From positions 70,883,440 through 70,947,439 of the forward strand of contig NC_062232.1 of assembly GCF_902686445.1 (NCBI RefSeq): 64,000 nt of DNA. The letters are read 5' to 3'. The notes beneath the pieces were generated by a model, which saw only the letters and a program-made list of their open reading frames with translations, was not told the DNA's origin and did not search any database. The position numbers and the translations under genes are program-made. Positions 1 through 12,758 of the stretch are shown here, in pieces. Every line of letters begins with the position of its first letter. Position 1 is the first letter of the stretch. This DNA comes from Sciurus carolinensis. Taxonomy: Eukaryota > Chordata > Mammalia > Rodentia > Sciuridae.

Positions 1-160
1 TCAGTCATCAAATGGCTTTCTTCCCTATTCATGTATCTCTTTCTGCATATCTTCTTTTTCTATAAAAAGTCAACCTATTAGTTTTAGAGCCACATTTAAT
101 AAAATGTGACCTAATGTCTTTCTTGGAGGTGGGTATCAGGGATTAAACCTCTGGTTGGGT

Positions 161-301
161 CTGGGTTTGTAGCTCAGTGGTAGAGTGCTTGCCTAGCACA
201 TGTAAGCACTGGATTCATTCCTAAGCATTGCATAAAAATTTTTGAAAATGAAGATATTGTGTCCATCTACAATTATAAAACAAACAAACAAACAAACAAA
301 A
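161..301 (+). repeat. ID SINE with long squirrel-type tail
   Basis: A tRNA-derived ID head is readable (TAGCTCAGTGGTAGAGTGC, then TTGCCTAGCACATGTAAG), with RNA polymerase III A-box-like and weaker B-box-like segments. It is followed by a tail containing ATTGTGTCCATCTACAA and a CAAA-rich end. I associate this tail with squirrel ID elements (from memory). Non-autonomous; copied by L1 machinery. Confidence 0.8.
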
Positions 302-302
302 C

Positions 303-476
303 CACCCAGGGCTACTTAACCACTGAGCCACATCCCTAGCCTTTTTTATTTTTTATTTCTAGACAGGTTAAGTTGCTTAGGCCCTCACTAAGTTACGGAG
401 GCTGGCCTTCAACTTGCGTTTCTCTTGCCTCAGCCTTCCAAGCTGCTGAGATTATAGGTGTGCCACACCACACACA
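303..476 (-). repeat. B1-plus-ID composite SINE, antisense
   Basis: Read on the minus strand, a 7SL-derived B1 head (complement of the CAGCCTTCCAAGCTGCTGAG stretch) is followed by a shortened ID part (complement of CCACTGAGCCACATCCCTAG). The copy is diverged. It abuts the preceding ID SINE in opposite orientation. This B1-dID layout is known from squirrels and dormice. Confidence 0.75.
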
Positions 477-3165
477 GTTTAAAATGTGACCTAATCTTAA
501 TTTGAATATATCTGTAAAAACTACTTCCAAATAAGGTTACATTCACAGTTACCTTGTGTTAAAACTTTAATAAAAATTTGGGAAGTATAGAACTTAACAT
601 ACAACATTGATTAAAGGAATAGTGTTGTAGAGCAATATACTTTTGTACAATTATTTTAGACTATCTCTTTGCTTTCACCATTTTTGAAGTTTTTCTATTC
701 AGAAGTTATCTTAGTCAGGATATAATGTCTACTTTCACTTAGTCTTACTCTCCAATCTGAATGGTCAGTGCAAGTTATCAGGGACTGATAATAAAGAAAA
801 AGAAAATGGGATGCTGTAGCAAATTTCTTTCTTTCTTTTTTTTTTTTGTCAGTGCAATGGCTATTTTGGGACACTCAGGGCACTTTAATTGGCACTAATT
901 TGGTCTCCAAATAAATAAATACCATTCTATAAATAATTAATTTTTTAGGAATTTGATAAAGTTCACAACTAAAATTCAGTAAAAAGTTTTCTGCTTTTAT
1001 TAAAAGCAGCAAAAATAATTTTCACAGTTCACATTTTCAAAACCAGAAAACTCTGTGTGTATGATATAGTTTAGAAACAGTCTTTTAGAACAATATCACT
1101 AAATATTGAATTCCACTTACAAATATTTTCACTGAAACTGTGTTTTTATAAAATGGATTGAGATATTATAAAGATAATAAGGTTCTTACTCTTATATAGT
1201 CTGTGCGTGCTTTTTTCAGAAGCAAAGAAACTTTTTAGTTTTATTGTTAGCAAGATCAATTATTCATAGCAAAGACAAACTCACTTTTTAACTTCAATTC
1301 TGAGATTACTCAGTGGTCTAAATATATTAATTCCAAAGAAAGCTGGTAAGTAGATTCTGTTGCTTTACTTTTTGGTGAAAAAAATTATAATGCCCTGTTT
1401 CTGGGAAAATAAAAGTATTAAATACCAAAATAATGAGAAATCAGAAGGCATCCTTAGGGAACTATGTATGAAAATAGAGCACAGGAAACATATAATGCTA
1501 AGATATGTTTGATTTTATGTAGAATTGAGGTCTCAAAAAGGGAGAGACTTGGTTGTGGTAATTCTACTGCCCTTAAGAGTAGATGACCCTCCAGGACGTA
1601 AATTTCCTCCCCTTGAGGATGAGGTTAAGGGGAAAAATAAATGCTTTTGGATTTTCAGTAATTTTTTAATGAAATGGACTTTTGGAGGCCCCTTTGAATT
1701 TGTATTTGGACATTTGACAAGAAGTTAAACAAGTTACATGTGACCGAGTACTATTGATCCACAAAAGTCAAAAAACCTTCCCACAGAATCTGCATGTTTA
1801 TGGCTGGTGGTTTCCTAGGTTCATTTAGAAATTACCTACCCTTATTTCCAAACTATTACTAGATAATATCTAAAGAAAAAACCCTTACACTGTTTAGAAA
1901 TATGACTTTTGAACTGCTAATCCAGGCTGAAATAACTTCCACAATCTTTCCAAGTTGTTAATAACAGATTTTTCTGATTAGTAAGGCTAGGATACTAAAA
2001 AAATTATTTAACTTATTCAGGATATTGAGTAGTTTGAGAGATGAGAAACACTCTTATGTATATTTTTAATACTCATATCAATGGTTACTTTAAGAAGGCT
2101 TAATAACTGAGAGCTTATGACAGAAAAGTTGGAAACTGATAAAAATATTTGCCTAGAAGATCTGAGTATGTATGAACATTTGTGTATGCCACTATAGTAA
2201 CTTTTTTCAGTTCAATTTATATAATCATTTTATTAAGAGTAACAGTTGGGCTTGCTGAACAGAAATTTTTTTCTTATCTTTTACATGAAGACCACTCGCC
2301 TATATAAAATTAATGGATATGATTTCTCTACCTTTCCAAGAGCATGGATGAATAAACAACAATCCTAGTCATTCCTTTAACTTTTTCATTAATTCACTCT
2401 CTTCATGTTCAAGTTTATACTTTGAAAACCACAGTAACTAATTTCATGTTCTTACTGGCAAAATGAAAATTTAACAAATACAAAATAGATAAATACCACA
2501 TCATATGAATCTTACTATGATATTAATATTTCCCTAACTCACCACTGTAAATTTTTTTTTTCCACATTGTGCTCCTATGTGATTCTGGCAAGTTACTACA
2601 CAACAGTAAATTTGCAGAGATTAGATTCATACATGTAGAAGCTTTCCTGTTTTGGATCTGATTAAGTACCTTGTTCAATGCTGCATTTTATTGGAATAGA
2701 ATGTTTTACAAGGAACATGCTCATTGAAGAGACATGACAATTTGCAGTCAGTTTGCTTTGTTTTAATTCTATTTCTCTGAATTGTGAATTTTTAAGCTAT
2801 TAATTACCCACTATCAAGAATAATCAGTATTACTATACTGAGAGGTGTACACATAGAATTACTAAAGTCAGTAGACATCCATTGTGGTAAAGGAATATTA
2901 GAAATCCCTTCATGCAAGAAATATTTTATTATGTTTATAATTTTAAATAATAGGATGGTAATGATTTCTGGTTCTTAACTCCTGCAGAACCCTCACAGGA
3001 AATTCATGTGTTGTAAAAGTACATAAGCCTGTCACATATATTTTTTATTCACTTGCTTAGTATAACCTGGAGACATCAGCTTTGTATTAATATCTATTGG
3101 AATGCAATTTGGCATTGGAGAATTGACTGAAATTTCCTTTGATGACTAAACCTTTCCCTAAGGAT
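477..3165. other. Unassigned AT-rich sequence
   Basis: About 2.7 kb with no recognisable gene or repeat. It holds a short CTTT/T tract near 826-848. The only open frame of note, 1525-1728, has no recognised similarity and no supporting context. Probably intergenic or intronic unique sequence. Confidence 0.5.
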
Positions 3166-3205
3166 TTTTTTTTCTTTTCTTTTTTTCTTTTTTTTTTTTT
3201 TTTTC
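3166..3205. repeat. T/CT-rich simple repeat
   Basis: A run of T broken by single C residues, about 40 bp. It may be the decayed antisense tail of a retroposed element, but no element body is recognisable to its right. Confidence 0.7.
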
Positions 3206-4626
3206 TGTTGTCTCCTCAGAGTCCAGTCATTGGAGTTTCCATATATACTCCCTATACCTATTGAAATGAATCGTTTGAAGTGGAGAGAATAAGGAGATTG
3301 AATTCATGGCAGTAAAAGGAGTGACAATCCAATTCAATAGCTCAAAGGGAGCTCACATTTTATATGTGCTAAATATGCCTCACCACTCTTATCATGCCAC
3401 TTCACAGCTCATGCCACTTCACAGTCCCTTTAAAGCTTTCCATGGTTATTTTGAGAGTGAAAACATTCTCTACAAACATCTCTCAAACTGCTTTGGAGCA
3501 TTTATGAGAATATGGAAACTTTCATTACTACTTTCTTTAAAGCTTTGAAATACTCAGAGGAAGCAAACACTTTGAGGAAAGTTTGTGAGCCTGCTTCTCA
3601 TTTTGCTGTGAATGAAGAGAACATATTGTTGTTAGAACTTTTGTTTATTTGTTCGTTTAAATCAGTGTGTTACAATATTATCAATTTTAGAAACTTGAGT
3701 GGATTTATGTTGGGTCAATTTCGGCTGATTACTTGGTAAACTTCTCTTTCTAATTGAACAACAATTGCAACAAATTGTGCATTATTCAGCATTTTATTCA
3801 GCGTTATGACCTCACAGTTCCATTGTGAAGACATTTTACTGCTGGTAATGATGATGCTTTGCTATAACTAAGAATTCAGGTGCAAGCGCTTTATTAAAGA
3901 AACCTCCCAGGAGAAATCACTAAAGATTGGGGGTGGGGGTGAGGCAAAGAGTTGAGAACAATCCAAGAAATAGTGTGATTTTAGTAAAGTCAGAGATTTA
4001 TTTCAACACCTCTAGACCTCTGAAGCATAAATTATACTTCAAAGAAGGGCAAGCTGCTTTGCGGATATGTGACCTGTGCACTTATACAGTACCCTCACTT
4101 AGAAGAGCTCTTCTTAATATTTTAACAAGGGTTCCCCATCTTCATTTTGCACTGGGGCCTGTGAATCATATAACTATACAGGCCTCGGATTTTTTCTTTT
4201 CCTAATTCTAAGCAAAGACACTGATGTCTTTGTCCTCCCACTTTCATCAGTCTTTGGCTACACGTTTTTAACCGAAAGAGGAGTAAAACCCCAGGCACTT
4301 CCATATAGGGCAATAGATTCGGTGCCCAACTGTAAGCTCTGAAGTTTGTTGGCCAAGTTATTAGCAACAAAATTGGTAGAAGCTCAAGGGCAGCACATGG
4401 ATCTATATATGGCACCAATAGTGTCAGATACACATGGTTAGCACTTTGAGACATATTCTGACATGTTTTTAGATATTTTTCTTAGTACGCTTTAGTTATA
4501 CATAATAGTGGGAATCATTTTGACATAATCATACAAGCATGAAATATAATTGTTTCATTTCAATTCCTATTTCTCTCCCTTCTGCCATCCCCCAATCTTC
4601 CTCTACTGGTCTTCTATTTATTGTTT
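3206..4626. other. Unassigned sequence
   Basis: No gene or repeat family is recognised. Several short open frames occur on both strands (for example 3306-3548 and 4122-4454 minus), but none has a recognisable domain, splice context or biased composition. Confidence 0.45.
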
Positions 4627-4840
4627 TCTTTTTTAATTGGAACTTTATAGATAAACATAAAGGTGGAATTCACAGTGGCATATTCATAAAGGTACATAAC
4701 ATAATTTGGAAAATTTCATTCCACAGTTCCTCCATTTTCCCATTCCTTCTCCATCCTCTATGACCTTGCTCAACTCCATTGATCTCTCTTCTATTTTCAT
4801 GTGATACCCAACTTTTTCTCCTTTATTTTGTTCCAGCTTC

Positions 4841-5314
4841 TGTCAAGACCAGCCTGACCTTTACTCATTTTCCCCAAACTGGGCAGATGAGGGGATTGGA
4901 AGAAAGTCAAACAAACACAAAAACAGAGAAAACTGCAAAGCAGGACCTGTGGTTCAGCAGACCTCTGACAGAAGACTGACAACGAGCAGACTCCCCATGT
5001 TTATTATATAGGTTTTTACATCAAAGGAATTCATTGTGAGAAAGTTACTTTAAAACAGAAACAAGATCAAAAGTTTGAACAGCCCAATTACAGTCATTAG
5101 CCTGTGCCCACAATTCTCCACCCCCAGGTTGGTGCCTGAATCTTAGGTCATGAACTGATAAACTCCATGGCAACTATGTTTCTCATTGAACAGGGTGTCG
5201 CCATACAAATGGGTGGTTTTCTTGTCACCTTTGCACTGAGAGATTTCCAAGGGAGGTGTCAGCCTCTGTCTCTGCGTAGTTCTAAGACCCGTAATTCATT
5301 CACCACTCCTGACA
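4841..5314 (-). mobile_element. Solo LTR, probably class II ERV, inside L1
   Basis: A 474-bp block with TG...CA termini (TGTCAAGACC at left, CTCCTGACA at right) that precisely interrupts antisense L1 sequence. The complement of TTTATT at 5000-5005 gives an AATAAA signal, so the LTR reads on the minus strand. Flanking hexamers AGCTTC and ACTTTC agree at four of six positions, compatible with a decayed 6-bp target duplication. No internal ERV sequence adjoins it. Confidence 0.65.
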
Positions 5315-5459
5315 ACTTTCCACATATGAGAGAGAACATTTGACCCTTGAATTTCTGATACTCACTTATTTCGCTTAGTGTGATGGTCTTCATTTCCATC
5401 CAATTTCCTGCAAATTGCATAGAATTTCATTCTTCTTTGTGGCTGAATAATACTCAACT

Positions 5460-5502
5460 ATGTGTGTTTGTGTGTATCTCTGTGTGTGTATGTGTGTGTA
5501 TC
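5460..5502. repeat. TG-rich microsatellite
   Basis: Interrupted TG repeat (TGTGTGTTTGTGTGTATC and similar) lying within antisense L1 sequence. Confidence 0.8.
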
Positions 5503-5949
5503 CCGCATTTTCTCTCTCCACTCATCTGTTGAAGAGCACCTGGGATTTTTCCATAATTTGGCCATTGTGAATTGTGTTTCTGTAAACATTAATGGGCTGT
5601 ATCATAATAGTGTGCTGATTTTAGTTCTTCTAAATATCAAGCAGTGAAAAAGCATGGTCAAATGGTAGTATCATTCCTAATTTTTTTAGGAATTTCCATA
5701 CTGATTTCTGAAGTGGTTGTGTTATTTGCAGTCCTCCCAAGTGTCCAAACATACCTCTTTCTCCACATACTTACCAAAAATGCCACCAAAATTATAAATC
5801 AACAAACTGATATTTTTTCATACTTACAAAGAGTTGTGTGTGTGCATGTTTGTGTCCTTTTTTGTAATAGATGGTTAGACATACTGACAGATAAGCCAAT
5901 AATAGAATAAACTCCACATATTTATATATGTTTAGTTCTTTATTTTGAT

Positions 5950-6430
5950 CAATTTCTTATCTGGTTGAATTTATTCAGAAGCTCAGGATGCCCCCTCACC
6001 ACTATTAGCACAAAAAGACTGGGCAGGATGCAAACCTCACGTGTCATCTCTGCTCTTCATTCAGGGGGATGAAATGGTGCCCGTGGACCCACTCTCCTGG
6101 TAGAAAATGAATCACTGAACAAAGAAAGGGACTGGGTTTATATAGGTTATTTTGAGGGGTGGTCTAGCGAACATATATCAGTTTGCTTGGACAGCCAGGA
6201 ATGTGGGCCCTTTCTGTCAAGGTCTGTGGACAGTGCCTAAAAAGGATTTTGCTTTGGAGGAGTTAAGGCCTCTTAGAAACTGTTTTCTTTTGAGGATGAT
6301 AAAACATCCTCTTTGCCTAAAACCAGCATCTGGAAAACATTTGTCTTGGGAGATGAAAGTTACGAACAGATGGCCTTCATTTTTACTCCCTTTTCTTTTT
6401 CTCAGGCCTCATATTTTGGGAATTTCTTAT
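5950..6430 (-). mobile_element. LTR-like block, family unknown
   Basis: On the minus strand a TATATAAACC TATA-like box (complement near 6137-6147) is followed about 170 bp later by an AATAAA (complement of TTTATT near 5969). That is the order and spacing of an LTR promoter and poly(A) signal. Composition is less AT-rich than the flanks. I could not fix termini or a target duplication. Confidence 0.35.
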
Positions 6431-6752
6431 TCTCCACATCCATTAACCACTACTGCAATAAATTACTTATTTGTATTTCATTTTCTTTCATTTATTTATT
6501 CAACAACTACTATTTACTTTGCTCAGATACTTCTCAGGTACAGGAATACAGTATAGAACTGAGCAAGTCAAATCTCATGAAGCTTGCCTACTATTTGAAA
6601 GGTACGAACAATGCAAACATGTCCCACCAAATTGAAATAATAAAATTTCCACTTTAAATATTGTATTTTCTTCCTGCCTGTATTATTTCTTACAGAAGCA
6701 CTGCCATTATACTTAAACTTTTTCATTTAACAGTTTTTAGATTCTATCACTG

Positions 6753-7203
6753 TGTTGGGGGAAACAGACTGCTCAAGAAGCAGCAAGCAGCACTTGGAGA
6801 GGAGGAGAACTTCAAACTTTATTTTATGCTGGCAGGCCCAGAGGAAAATAAACAATCCAAATTCTGAGCCCTTATCCACAGTTTCTCATGATATTTATAG
6901 GTTATTTGATGCCATCTTAAATCCATCCTATCATTGGGGCTTTTTCCTCTTTTTAAAAAAAATTCCTAATCTATGTGGCTGAAGGCCTTGTGCAGGGTCT
7001 CTAACATAAAGCATGCTCACAGATAAGAAGAAACGACTATTCACTGGCATCTTTTACATTTCAGAAGGCAGTAGTCTGACTCTTAGGGAAGTTATTGACA
7101 ATCCAAAAGGAGGTACCCATGGTTAATTAGGCTTCCTGGAGAAAGGCTGAGAGAGGGGAGTAGAACTCACCTCTTCCCCAGGCATTGGTTTCTTACCGTA
7201 ACA
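6753..7203 (-). mobile_element. Probable solo LTR
   Basis: A 451-bp block with short inverted termini, TGTTGGGGG at left and CCGTAACA at right. On the minus strand AATAAA occurs (complement of TTTATT near 6819-6824). I see no clear target duplication, so the ends are tentative. The TGTTGGG-type terminus resembles class II LTRs, which is weak evidence. Confidence 0.45.
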
Positions 7204-7543
7204 TTTTTGTAATCTCATTTCACAACCAGGTGTGGTTTTGCCATCACAACTGGACTCGAGTACATTATTAGTGGTATGCTTTGGTATGATTTCTTTATTT
7301 ACATTTGCTCATGGTAAGATGTTTGGATATGCTACTATATAGTTATATCAAATCTGGAAATTTTCACCAGCAATTCTTCAAAAACATTTTTTATTCTCAC
7401 CCTGTTTCCCCCTTTGATTCAACCAACATATATTAGAGCAGATGATATTATCTAACAACACAATGAGGCTCTGTTTATTTTTCAGTCTTTTTACTCTTTA
7501 TGCTTCATTTAAGGTTGTTTTATTGCTATGTCTTGAAGTTCAT
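7204..7543. other. Unassigned sequence
   Basis: No gene or repeat recognised between the LTR-like block and the next SINE. Confidence 0.4.
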
Positions 7544-7780
7544 TTTGATTATTTATTTATTTATTTGTTTATTTATTTATTTGATACCAGGAATTGAACT
7601 CAGGGGCACTAGACCACTGAGCACAATTTCAGCCCTATTTTTTTGTATTTTATTTAGAGACAGGATCTCACTGAGTTGCTTAGCACCTCACTTTTGCTGA
7701 GGCTGACTTTGAACTTGCAATCCTCATGTCTCAGCTTCCTGAGTCACTGGGCTTACAGGCATGTACCATGGTGCCGGGCT
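7544..7780 (-). repeat. B1-plus-ID composite SINE, antisense, ATTT tail
   Basis: Minus-strand copy: the B1 part is the complement of the segment ending GGCATGTACCATGGTGCCGG; the ID-derived part is the complement of GAACTCAGGGGCACTAGACC; the tail appears as (ATTT)n at 7544-7582. Better preserved than the copy at 303-476. Confidence 0.85.
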
Positions 7781-8660
7781 CAAATTCACTTTTATTGATT
7801 CTTTAATTGCTAATCTCCAATTAGACATATCCAGCATATTTGTGATTTCTTTTGTCATATATTTTATCTCTAGAAGATTTATTTGAGTGTCTTTTATATT
7901 TTCCATTTCTCTTTCTTCATCATATTTATGTTTTCTTGTGTCTATGAATATTTATAACTGCTGTTCCAGTGATGTTTTCTGGTTATGTCATCTCTGTCAA
8001 TTCTCATTCTCTTTCTATTGATTATTTTCTCTTTTGGCTATGGTTCATGTGTTTTGTACATTTTAAGTGAATGCTACCATGCTAGATAATTTGTGTTTTA
8101 AGTTGTCAAGTGTCAAATTTGTTATATTTTCTTTACTATTGTTGTTTTGTTCTAGAATGTTATTAAATAATTTGCAGATCTATTTGAAGATTCATGTTAA
8201 TCTTTGTAAAAGCAGATACCAACAAGTCTTTTTTCAGAAATACTTTGTCCCTACAAATAGGCCATGACCCTTCTGAGAATTCTATTCAATTTCAGTGTAT
8301 TAAAAAAAAAATTGACTCCAGGATAACTTGTAGGAACATGATCTATACACATACATTCATGCATTCTATTTCTTATTGGACCTACAACCAGTGTTTTTCA
8401 CCATGACTTGAACAGTTTTCTCTCATCATTTTCAAACAAAGTCAAAGATTCCAGGAAGGCATTTGTGAATATCTGGTGTCCTCTTTCTTTCTCTCTGGGC
8501 ACCTCCATTTTATCTGGCACTCTCCAACATAAATTATCAATTCCTTAAACTCTCCAAACTCTTCCCTGTTTCCTTAACTCTGGAAGACTGCCAGAATTTG
8601 TTTTTCTTTGTTCTCCTTTTGAGTTGGTTTGGAAACTGCCTCCCAGTATTAAGCTGGTGC
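7781..8660. mobile_element. Ancient LINE-like fragment, split by the SINE
   Basis: Segments such as TGTTCCAGTGATGTTTTCTG, GGCTATGGTTCATGTG and ATGACCCTTCTGAGAATTC line up in order with an old mammalian interspersed repeat I recall but cannot name with certainty. Similarity may begin left of the SINE at about 7490. Strongly diverged, with no coding frame. Confidence 0.35.
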
Positions 8661-11600
8661 AACTATAGAACTAACCTCATTTACAGTTTCCTTCCCTAAG
8701 TGATTATTGCCATGGAATTTTTCCCCAATGCCTCCATATCATATCAAATATCAAATTACATTTGGTTTTCTAGTTGACTCTGGCAGGAGAATGATTCCTG
8801 TAACAGTCAAGTCTTCATAAAAAAAAGCAGATTTCTATAAAAATAAATAGAATAATTTTCAAGCAATTATTCAAACAATAAAAGTTAAGAAAAATCAAAT
8901 AGTAGCATTTGATTTTAGTATTCACATAAACTTAACTCCCTATTATTCAAGAAATTATATAAAATTTGAATCACATTTTAATTGATAGATATTTTAAGTC
9001 ATGTATGTCTGTTGGTTAAACAAATAGTAAAACTTTTTGAGTTATAGAGAAAAGACCTAAGTCACATAATATATTATGAGCTGATTTTTATTTACTAATT
9101 TTCTTGAATAATTAATTTCCTATTTTGATTGTTTAATAACAAATTTACTTTGATAATTATTCATTTTCTTAATGTAAAAATATGTGTTTCTTTGATATAA
9201 TAAATACTTTCACAAAAATAAATTTATATATACTTATTTCATTTGTATATTGAATGTCTAATATTATTAGCATTTACATATCATTACAGATCTTTTAGAA
9301 AGTAACAAATAACATCAATCATCAACATTCATTTTGTTATTAACACTATTTAATAGATGTCAATGCAACAGTGATGGAAGTATAAAAGATTAATAGTAAA
9401 TGATAGAATAAAACTAGAGGCAATTTTCTTGGATCATCTCTGAAAACTTTTGAATCATGAAGATCATAGAAATGTGGAAATTAAATCTTAAGAAAATATA
9501 TTTCATCTGAAAAATTTTAAACCATCAATGAAAATCATGTTACATTAGGATTTTCCATCTGAAATCTTTCACAGTAGATAATGAAATTTATTTATGAATT
9601 GAAATTTAGTTGCAGGAAGATGCTTTATTCTATTGCATGGCATTTTCATCAATTCTGAATTTTCTAAAATTAAATATCTTTCTAAAATACATTCTTCAAA
9701 GTATTTTTACTAAATAAGTTTATAAGTAAGTATTGATTCATAACTTTCATTTTGGCAAAGATTCTGATAGCTAACATAGGAGATAGGAATTCATTTAGGA
9801 TGGAAGTCTTGTTCTTAAGATATGCTCATTTGAGTAAGGCAATTATTTAAACAACTAAGAAAAATATGCTAGAAAATGATACAATATATGTATATAGTTT
9901 GCTAGAAGAAAGAACTAGCAGGTTCTGTTTTTAAAGTACTTTCTGTAAACAACTTACAGCCTATGGATTTTCTCTTACTTTACTTTCGAAACTTATTTGT
10001 AGTACATTGTGCTAGAACTGACAAACCAAAGTCATTGATCCTTTGGCTGCAATTTTTTAGGAAACAAAAAAATAGAATTGTTTACTATGTAGTGTTGCTA
10101 CTATCAAAGAAGAATCTAGATCTTGTTTCCAGACTTAATTGGGCACTCTGTTTTGCTGAAATACAAAGTAACAGGATTTGTCTTGGGCTAAAAACCAAAA
10201 ACCAAAACCAAAACAAAACAAAAACCTAAAAAACAAACAATGAATTTTTTGAAAAATAAGTTATTTAATTTGCTAACATTTATATTAAGGTAATAAATCC
10301 TTTTTCCCCTAAGACATATTGACCTTTCTTTTTTTCATAAATTTTAATAAAAATCATGTGATGCCTGCTTTTCGCCTTTCTGTTCCACATCAGCAATTGA
10401 TTTTTAAAAATAGACATTTTGAATATGAAAGAAAAAAATCAATGGACATCCAATCTGTTCCTGTGTAATATATTATTCTGCTTACAATTATAGCTAGACC
10501 AAAAAAATGGTGTTTTCAATTATAGGTATTCAGATACTATGTTAATTAACCATAAATTTAATTTACAAATTTTAGCAAGTTAAAATGTACATATTGCTGG
10601 TGAAGGGCTTTGTGTAGTTTATTTATTTTTAACTATATCTTGTTGTATATCTATTGACAAAAACAATTCCATGAACTACACTGTATTTTCTATAACTAAT
10701 GCTGCTATGGGCTCTGCTATAGTAATTGCATTGTGAAACGTCAGCAGCATGGGACTAACAAGGTCTCTAATGAGTGGTCAAATAGAATGTGAATCATGAG
10801 CTGATAAATACTGGAATAAGGAATAAAAAAGAATACCTTGCAAGCATTTGTTTTTGATGATATACTCATAACAATTTATTATAAAAATACATACGACTCC
10901 TGTGTATTACAACAAATAATCTTTTAAAAAAAATTTATTCTCTTCCTTCAAAGTGCAAGTACTAAAAAGTATGAAGATTTTTTTTTTAAAAAGCTGTTTC
11001 AAACTTTTATAATGAAAGAAATTGGGCATGAAAAGCAATGTCATGTGTCTAAAACCTGAGAAGACAGAGAAACTATATGAATTCCTTTCTTCCCTAGAAC
11101 AATACCAAGCTAAACAAATTAATACGTAGCATACGATCACATGTAAGGAAGTTCACATTTCATAAAATGCATTCAATATGATCAGAAAAACATATCATTC
11201 TTACACTCACCACTGCTCTAGTCATGAAATCATTTTTTATTGGAACCACAGTACTAAACTTAGAAAAAAAATTACTATAGATTATTAGGTCAACATCTCT
11301 ACTATTGAAATTATACTTATTGAATTTCAAAAATGTTTCATTAAATTATAGAATTGTTTCACATAGAGCTTTTAATGTTTACAGACTTGAATAAGCTTTG
11401 TAGATAAACACAAAATGAATTTCTGATATTCTATCTACAGACAAGTGTATGTTCCATTGGTACTTCAATTCTTAAGTATTCTCTCATTAATTTATATAAA
11501 AAAAATTAAAATTAGAATCACATTAAATATCATTGATTTATTTTAGTCTTACAGTATAACCTGCCTTTTCTAAAAACATAAAAATCCTAACATTTATTTA

Positions 11601-11744
11601 ATTACAGAAAATATTATTAAATATCCAAAATTGGAAAATTGACCCTGATGAAGCCAGATGACTTGACAAAGATTATGGAATAAATCACTGAAACAAACAA
11701 TAAGACAAGAAGGCTATGATTAAGTATCATCTAATTATATCCCT
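8661..11744. other. Unassigned, very AT-rich sequence
   Basis: About 3 kb with no recognised gene or repeat family. A low-complexity AACCAAAA/AAAAC tract lies at about 10192-10240. Open frames at 9963-10229 and 10907-11140 (minus) have low-complexity composition and no domain. Confidence 0.45.
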
Positions 11745-11915
11745 TTGGAACAACAGTTCTCAAACTTGATAATGCTTCAAAATCACCTGGAGGGCTTGTT
11801 AAAACAGACTGTTGAATCCCACTCTCAGAGTTTCTGTGGGACTGAAGTTGAATGTAATAATTTGCATTTGTTTCAAGTTTCTAGGTGATGTTGATGCTGC
11901 TGGTCTGTAAATTTA
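11745..11915 (+). mobile_element. MER5A-type hAT-Charlie DNA transposon fossil
   Basis: Recognisable consensus blocks in order: CAGTTCTCAAACTT terminal region, AATCACCTGGAGGGCTTGTT, CCCACTCTCAGAGTTTCTG, AATTTGCATTTGTTTC, and AGGTGATGTTGATGCTGCTG. MER5A is a short non-autonomous element shared among placental mammals, so this is old, probably orthologous DNA. The right terminal inverted repeat is missing. Confidence 0.8.
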
Positions 11916-12707
11916 ACTTGAATACAACCACTTAGGAGAAATTGGTATTATTTTTAAAACCTGTTTCCATAGCAAACACACTTGACTGTGATCCCTGGTT
12001 TCAGTAAAAATATTCTTTTATTGATAGTGGACAGCAGTAATGTATTTAAGGAGATACTTATTTTATTATTTTATTTTCTATTTAAATTCTTATCTCCTAT
12101 GTAACATGAAGTTTGAAAATTAGCTTTGTTAATTGGCTAATAGTAGATATCTTCTGTTTTTCAATCACATAAATCAATTACTATGATTAAGAAGAAAACT
12201 GTACTTGTTGAAACACAAATAAAAGCAGCATTGTCTTTTTCATGAGTAAAATCAATTTCATATTCCATGATTCTTCAATGAATAACCATAGTTTTGAACT
12301 GCTCTATTTGGTGCAGCAATTTCTACCCCATCTGCCAATCTGTTTATTCTTTGGGGGTTGTACTTTCAGATCCCTAGACAGTACAACCACAATGAAACCA
12401 TCAGAGGGCACTCAAAACACTGAAAATTTAAAATACTTTTTTATGATTATTTCAAATAAAAGCAGGGTATTTGGAAAAGAGTTTAGTTAGAAAGATTGTT
12501 GTGGATCTCAGAAATTTATGAACTTTCAAAATCCAGGAGGCAAAAATTTATTTCAATGTGTAAAAAGGAAGCAAGCAGAGATAAGTAAAGTATTTGGAGT
12601 AGAAGATGAAAAAAGAATGGTAGATGATCAGGGGGTAAATGTCCTGTTATGGTTAGGACATTTATGCTCATTTACATCCCAGGAGAAGGGATGTAAAGCA
12701 AGTTTCA

Positions 12708-12709
<2 letters not shown>
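11916..12709. other. Unassigned sequence
   Basis: No recognised repeat or gene. Two short open frames (12242-12490 and 12518-12775) show no domain, and the second runs into the following T tract, so both look like chance. Confidence 0.4.
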
Positions 12710-12741
<32 letters not shown>

Positions 12742-12758
12742 TTGTTGTTGTTGTTGTT
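12710..12758. repeat. T31 tract followed by (GTT)6
   Basis: Thirty-one consecutive T, then six GTT units. It could be the antisense tail of a retroposon, but no SINE or LINE body is visible to the right. Confidence 0.9.

Larger units (their letters stand above)
4627..5910 (-). mobile_element. Antisense L1 3' part, interrupted by an LTR
   Basis: Minus-strand L1 whose 3' untranslated end lies at the left (GTGGAATTCACAGTGGCAT region). The ORF2 end is recognisable at 5340-5460, as the complement of the conserved stretch reading ATGGAAATGAAGACCATC in sense, and continues to about 5800. The body is split at 4841-5314 by an LTR. A TG-rich microsatellite has expanded at about 5460-5502. The copy is heavily diverged and not functional. 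The right edge is approximate. Confidence 0.65.

Noticed and set aside
161..240. Possible tRNA gene
   Set aside because: The pol III boxes belong to an ID SINE with an A-rich tail. No cloverleaf can be closed over the whole unit.
6152..6657. Two overlapping open frames of 134 and 114 codons
   Set aside because: They overlap an LTR-like block and AT-rich sequence; frames conflict and no similarity is recognised.
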